Of a stretch of 64,000 bases of DNA, positions 63,923 through 64,000 are shown piece by piece (positions within the stretch are counted from its first letter, which is position 1; each line of letters begins with the position of its first letter). The position numbers were made by a program, and so were the translations under genes. A model generated the notes under the pieces. It did no database searches, was not told the origin of the DNA, and saw nothing but the letters and a program-made list of their open reading frames with translations. Source of the DNA: an uncultured Alphaproteobacteria bacterium (GTDB lineage Bacteria > Pseudomonadota > Alphaproteobacteria > HIMB59); the NCBI GenBank assembly GCA_902546975.1, contig CACCLU010000003.1:208492-272491 (forward strand), given 5' to 3'.

Positions 63923-64000
63923 ATCTATAAGAATAGGGCAATGATCAGAGGGTCTATCCATATCACGGTATTCTTTTAATACTTTTAGTTTCATTATTTT
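63911..64000 (-). CDS. 3' end of exodeoxyribonuclease III-like gene
   Basis: A leftward frame enters from the right edge and stops with TGA at 63911-63913, overlapping ilvD by 12 bases. The last 29 residues include RPSDHCPILIDL, the C-terminal signature of the XthA/exonuclease III family, with the catalytic His in SDH. Such enzymes act in base-excision repair. Most of the gene is outside the window, so the subtype remains open. Confidence 0.65.
   Translation of the reverse strand, partial: KIMKLKVLKEYRDMDRPSDHCPILIDLNI

Noticed and set aside
1..64000. CRISPR arrays, rRNA genes, insertion sequences, replication origin
   Set aside because: No regularly spaced repeats, rRNA-like sequence, transposase genes or DnaA-box clusters were seen anywhere in the window.

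Overview
The window is one continuous, gene-dense stretch of an A+T-rich bacterial chromosome, roughly 70% A+T by eye. Most genes abut or overlap by a few bases and there is no gene-free stretch of any length outside one small region. The gene set points to an alphaproteobacterium with a streamlined, probably marine genome of the SAR11/Pelagibacterales or HIMB59 kind. The evidence is a complex I NDUFA12-type subunit, DUF2155 and DUF1289 proteins, a two-domain dCTP deaminase, the block rne / mrcA-prfB, a Pcm-like gene beside valS, a GTTC-N7-GTTC SOS box, and tRNA genes that encode CCA. The exact clade is inference.

1-17.3 kb: the str, S10, spc and alpha ribosomal operons fused into one run (rpsL-rpsG-fusA-S10 block-spc block-secY-adk-rpsM-rpsK-rpoA-rplQ), continuing into a fluoride channel gene and an RluC/D-type pseudouridine synthase, then a convergent lipB. 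The usual tuf, rpmD and rpmJ are missing from their normal places. 17.3-33.5 kb: tRNA-Leu, mgtE, a phosphohexomutase, a SPOR-tailed D,D-carboxypeptidase, NDUFA12, two MCE (MlaD-like) proteins, DUF2155, then a leftward operon rne-M48 protease-dcd-accB-accC, and rightward mrcA (PBP1A), prfB with its programmed +1 frameshift, and a short AsmA-like protein. 33.5-43.5 kb: umuDC with an SOS box over the umuD start codon, a TrpB2-type synthase, an EamA transporter, tRNA-Asn, a DUF1289/GFA/hydrolase/acyl-CoA ligase/exonuclease run, an MFS carrier and small proteins.

43.5-49.5 kb is the most interesting part. It is a compact seven-gene block: GTP cyclohydrolase II, a stand-alone RibD reductase domain, a methyltransferase, a GT4-type glycosyltransferase, a pyruvoyl-tetrahydropterin-synthase homologue that has lost its catalytic and some metal-binding residues, a BchC-like dehydrogenase without the usual catalytic Cys, and a creatininase-family hydrolase. 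Together they look like a pathway that starts from GTP, makes a diaminopyrimidine or pterin-type compound, and glycosylates and methylates it. I know of no characterised product for this set.

49.5-51.5 kb: a perfect 50-bp direct repeat of the 3' part of tRNA-Cys brackets about 1.9 kb. That segment has a relatively G+C-rich gene-free stretch and four small genes, two of them for secreted cysteine-containing proteins. It reads as a remnant integrated element or as a local tRNA duplication with cargo. 51.5-64 kb: a GST, a PuuA-like ligase, an unusual PanB-family protein, a fatty acid desaturase, a gamma-butyrobetaine/carnitine pair, a Pcm-like methyltransferase, valS, ilvD and the 3' end of an exonuclease III gene running in from the right.

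Several operon heads have a -10-like hexamer only 5-9 bases before the start codon, which suggests leaderless or nearly leaderless mRNAs. Strong Shine-Dalgarno sequences are rare and stand out where they occur (rpsM and rpoA with TTG starts, the prfB frameshift site, and a tiny ORF near 58.2 kb).
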